Positions 32,061-34,126 of a DNA stretch of 34,126 bases are shown here, piece after piece; positions within the stretch are counted from its first letter, which is position 1; every line of letters begins with the position of its first letter. The notes below the pieces were generated by a model. That model ran no database searches, was not told the DNA's origin, and saw only the letters and a list, made by a program, of their open reading frames with translations. Source of the stretch: Armatimonadota bacterium (lineage in GTDB: Bacteria > Armatimonadota > UBA5829); assembly GCA_012522575.1 (NCBI GenBank), contig JAAYKE010000140.1, forward strand, positions 1-34,126, in the 5' to 3' direction. The translations under genes were made by a program, and so were the position numbers.

Positions 32061-32091
32061 AAAAAATATAATGATTCGGTTGAAATCGAAT
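32061..32091 (-). terminator. Rho-independent terminator after the NAGPA-domain gene
   Basis: Read leftward, ATTCGATT and AACCGAAT (32074-32091) form an eight-pair stem with one G-U pair and a tiny loop, followed after a few bases by six T residues (32061-32066). It starts nine bases past the stop codon. Confidence 0.6.
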
Positions 32092-32099
32092 TAAGTTTT

Positions 32100-32978
32100 T
32101 TATTGAGCTGAATCCACAGCCATAATAACATCGCCATTAATCGCAGGCGCGGGCATCACTTTCGAAAGCGCATCGGCAGTCGTCCTGGCCGGTTTCTGTT
32201 CGGCTTTGGCAAACAGAGATGCCGGCGCAAGGGCTGTTTTGGCGTTGTTGTAGTCTTTGGATTTTGAATATACAACGAGAAGATTGGTCAGCTTTCTAAC
32301 CGGATTTGCACGGTAGGAGCCTCCGCCATAAAACCCTGTCGAGGAACCTCCGTCCAGCAACAGAGCATCGACCGCTCCGAGCTTTGCCATCAACCCGGCA
32401 ATTGCATGCAGGCTGATCTTGGAGTTGACCGCCACTATCAGCAGCTTGCCCGCTCGATTTATCCCGACCGCGGTGCGCGCCGCGGGTGCGGATAGCGAAC
32501 CTCCGAAGCCTTCCTGCTTGAGGCGCACCGATACCGCGCCATTGCTGACCAGTGCAGGGCCGCAGCTCAACACCGTCTCATATCCCGCCCACGCGGTTTT
32601 TCTCCCGCGAGCCATTGGCACAATGCTGGCCTTGTTATCTGTATCAATGCAAAGCGCCGATCCAATGCAGCCGCTGTGAACAACGGCTCCGCACACGGCA
32701 ATATCCCCGGTAGGCAAAAGGCTGCGGGTATCAAAAAAAGTGCCGGTGATGGCCGCTGTCGGCGCGGTGCGGGTGACAATCGACTTAAACGACTCACTCT
32801 TGCCAATACCGCCGCGGGCCAATGCCACAGAAACTCGGGTTTCGGGGTCAGCCAAATTGACGGTAACGAGATGGGCATGGATTTTGTCGCGATGGATCTT
32901 TTCGTAGACGACACTGGAAGCGGATACCGACACCGGTATGATCAAAGTGACAATGGTGGCAATAAGTCTACTTTTCAT
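32100..32978 (-). CDS. Secreted phosphodiester glycosidase (NAGPA domain) family protein
   Basis: 292 residues. Signal peptide at residues 1-20 (LIPVSVSASS). The NAGPA/DUF2233 domain covers about 25-240: VTVNLADPETRVSVALARG, AITGTFFDTRSLLPTGDI, then RTAVGINRAGKLLIVAVNSK and the signature ALLLDGGSSTGFY. The family includes the enzyme that uncovers mannose-6-phosphate and bacterial cell-wall or exopolysaccharide enzymes; the bacterial substrate is not known. The last 50 residues are Ala/Lys-rich and linker-like. The gene is preceded by inverted repeats and followed by its own terminator, so it is probably monocistronic. Confidence 0.85.
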   Translation of the reverse strand: MKSRLIATIVTLIIPVSVSASSVVYEKIHRDKIHAHLVTVNLADPETRVSVALARGGIGKSESFKSIVTRTAPTAAITGTFFDTRSLLPTGDIAVCGAVVHSGCIGSALCIDTDNKASIVPMARGRKTAWAGYETVLSCGPALVSNGAVSVRLKQEGFGGSLSAPAARTAVGINRAGKLLIVAVNSKISLHAIAGLMAKLGAVDALLLDGGSSTGFYGGGSYRANPVRKLTNLLVVYSKSKDYNNAKTALAPASLFAKAEQKPARTTADALSKVMPAPAINGDVIMAVDSAQ

Positions 32979-32981
32979 GTC

Positions 32982-33028
32982 GCATCCCTTTCAGCCGCAG
33001 GTAATATATCAGGATGCACAAGGGATGC
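32982..33028 (-). promoter_or_regulatory. Leader inverted repeat overlapping the ribosome binding site
   Basis: In the leftward transcript GCATCCCTT (from 33028 to 33020) is perfectly complementary to AAGGGATGC (from 32990 to 32982), which contains the AAAGGGA ribosome site of the NAGPA-domain gene. A second partial partner, GCATCC (33012-33017), lies in the loop. Confidence 0.55.
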
Positions 33029-33047
33029 CTTCGAATATGACATATCT

Positions 33048-33072
33048 ACCAGTTTTTTGATCGTTAACTGGT
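33048..33072. promoter_or_regulatory. Inverted repeat, possible operator
   Basis: Perfect 7-bp arms ACCAGTT (33048-33054) and AACTGGT (33066-33072) flank an AT-rich centre. It lies about 70-95 bases upstream of the NAGPA-domain gene. It may bind a dimeric repressor; no regulator gene is adjacent. Confidence 0.4.
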
Positions 33073-33162
33073 GATACTGCGTGTTTTATGGTCGTCAGGT
33101 TGTCTGTGCGACGTACTCGGGACGGCACGCGGCTGATTCTCTCAGTGCGACTTTGCGAGGTT

Positions 33163-33966
33163 TTATTGCTGAGGGTTGCTGTTTTTATTGATTTCGATTT
33201 GAAGAGCTTCGAAGTAGCTCTCGAATGTGCCGATGTCTCGCCTTATTTCATTGTCCTGCAGCGCGACACACCACACTTCTGCGCCGTCATCAAGCATAAG
33301 TCCGACCGAATCGGTGATCTGCAGTTCTCCGTTCGCGCCGGGCGTTGTGCGGCGGATATAGTCGAATATGGTCGGGTCAAACGCATATCTGCCGGCAATG
33401 GCATATTCGCTGGGAGCGTCAGCCGGGTCTGGTTTTTCCACCAGCCCGTCAATAGGAAAACTGGGAGCTATGCCATCTTTTGGCTTTACAATGCCGTAAC
33501 GAGAAACTTCGTCGCGCGGCGTTTTTTGCACCACAATAACTCCGGCGGCATCGGTTTCTGCGAATGTATTCAAGACCCTGCTAAAGGGCAGTATTTTTTG
33601 GTTGGTGTCGATAATTGAGTCGCCCAGCACGACGGCAAATGGGTCGCATCCGACGAAGTCTTGAGCGTATGAAATAGCATCCGCAAGTCCCTTTTGCTCG
33701 GTTTGGAACGTATATTCGAATCGCACACTCCCGATTCCGTCGCCAAAGTGCGTTCGGATGGCTGTTTTTTGCTCGGAGATGACGAACAAGACTTCACTGA
33801 TGCCCGCCTCAATGACCTCTTCTACGATGTGTTCGAGCACGGGCTTTGTGCCGAGCGGAATGAGTTCTTTGGGCACTGCTTTTGTGAGCGGCAGCAGTCT
33901 CGTTCCCTTGCCGGCTGCCGGAATTACAGCCTTTGTGATCAGCCTATTGTCATGTGGCGCAGTCAT
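33163..33966 (-). CDS. galU: UTP-glucose-1-phosphate uridylyltransferase
   Basis: 267 residues, slightly shorter than the usual 290. The nucleotide-binding motif AVIPAAGKGTRLLPLTKAVPKE is intact in its key positions, followed by KPVLEHIVEEVIEAG, the VVLGDSI metal-binding region, and VEKPDP. The enzyme makes UDP-glucose for cell-envelope sugars. An AGGAG site lies eight bases before ATG 33966. It follows two tRNA genes on the same strand. Confidence 0.95.
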   Translation of the reverse strand: MTAPHDNRLITKAVIPAAGKGTRLLPLTKAVPKELIPLGTKPVLEHIVEEVIEAGISEVLFVISEQKTAIRTHFGDGIGSVRFEYTFQTEQKGLADAISYAQDFVGCDPFAVVLGDSIIDTNQKILPFSRVLNTFAETDAAGVIVVQKTPRDEVSRYGIVKPKDGIAPSFPIDGLVEKPDPADAPSEYAIAGRYAFDPTIFDYIRRTTPGANGELQITDSVGLMLDDGAEVWCVALQDNEIRRDIGTFESYFEALQIEINKNSNPQQ

Positions 33967-33999
33967 TTGGGCGCTCCTGCCGTGGTTTGGGATAGACGA

Positions 34000-34075
34000 T
34001 GGAGCCGATGAGGGGACTCGAACCCTTGACCTGAGCTTTACGAAAGCCCTGCTCTACCAACTGAGCTACATCGGC
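34000..34075 (-). tRNA. tRNA-Thr (CGT anticodon)
   Basis: 76 bases including encoded CCA. Acceptor GCCGATG/CATCGGC pairs perfectly, D arm GCTC/GAGC, anticodon loop TTCGTAA giving CGT (reads ACG), T loop TTCGAGT. The T stem has an A-C mismatch at its second pair. It closely resembles the E. coli tRNA-Thr(CGU). Confidence 0.95.
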
Positions 34076-34082
34076 TCGAAGG

Positions 34083-34126
34083 TGGTGCCGAGAGTCAGAG
34101 TTGAACTGACGACACGCGGATTTTCA
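34083..34126 (-). tRNA. tRNA-Phe (GAA anticodon), 3' part only
   Basis: The window ends inside the anticodon loop. Visible leftward: TGAAAA loop part (anticodon GAA), stem TCCGC, variable loop GTGTC, T arm GTCAG-TTCAACT-CTGAC, acceptor TCTCGGC, and encoded ACCA. The remaining 5' half lies beyond the window. Confidence 0.88.

Larger units (their letters stand above)
31729..32099. other. Intergenic region with a perfect palindrome and a terminator
   Basis: No gene was found. It holds the leader of the response regulator gene, a 21-bp palindrome (31875-31895) and a leftward terminator at the right end (32061-32091). The DNA is more AT-rich than the flanking genes. Confidence 0.5.

Overview
The window is a bacterial chromosome segment dominated by one long leftward flagellar gene cluster (about 3950 to 26869, roughly 23 kb). 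It is flanked on the right by mreBCD and on the left by a few metabolic or hypothetical genes. The gene order resembles the fla/che operon of Firmicutes: flgB-flgC-fliE-fliF-fliG-fliH-fliI-fliJ-transglycosylase-fliK-flgD-(TIGR02530-type gene)-flgE-flbD-motA-motB-fliL-fliN-fliO-fliP-fliQ-fliR-flhB-flhA-flhF-flhG-(small membrane protein)-fliA, then two small genes. The last of these sits where swrB lies in Bacillus. The proteins are divergent, the DNA is moderately GC-rich, and a short GH106-like protein, a DUF1848 protein and REP-like repeats are present. I would guess a non-model Terrabacteria lineage such as Armatimonadota, with low confidence.

Layout. 1-3940: end of a hypothetical TIM-barrel-like gene, a convergent lipoprotein resembling the SecD periplasmic domain, a dispersed REP-like repeat, and a short GH106-like glycoside hydrolase. 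3950-26869: the flagellar cluster, with many 4-bp or longer overlaps, strong Shine-Dalgarno sites and several TTG/GTG starts. A perfect sigma-54 core promoter lies just upstream of flgB. 26966-29357: mreBCD. 29358-29883: a second, inverted copy of the repeat plus a heptamer minisatellite. 29884-33966: a DUF1848 protein, a response regulator fused to a YcgR-like/PilZ c-di-GMP effector, a secreted NAGPA-domain protein with a leader that could hide its ribosome binding site, and galU. 34000-34126: tRNA-Thr(CGT) and the 3' half of tRNA-Phe(GAA).

How it works together. The cluster supplies the MS ring (FliF), C ring (FliG, FliN), export gate and ATPase (FlhA/FlhB/FliP/FliQ/FliR/FliO, FliH/FliI/FliJ), proximal rod and hook parts (FlgB, FlgC, FliE, FlgD, FlgE, FliK), stator (MotA, MotB, FliL), placement GTPase/ATPase pair (FlhF, FlhG) and the late sigma factor (FliA). 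Sigma-54 would drive the early genes and FliA the late ones, such as flagellin, which are not in the window.

Most interesting point: the switch complex looks reduced. No fliM lies in the cluster; its usual place between fliL and fliN is a 49-bp gap. The encoded FliG is only 258 residues, with the EHPQ motif changed to ERPN, the GG hinge deleted and the MFxF hinge replaced by ITSL, and two of five classical torque-helix charges are missing. MotB carries Cys in place of the conserved Asp of its peptidoglycan-binding loop. No che genes are present, but a receiver-PilZ protein is encoded nearby. Together these suggest a FliM-poor, possibly non-switching motor controlled by a c-di-GMP brake. That is an inference and needs the rest of the genome.
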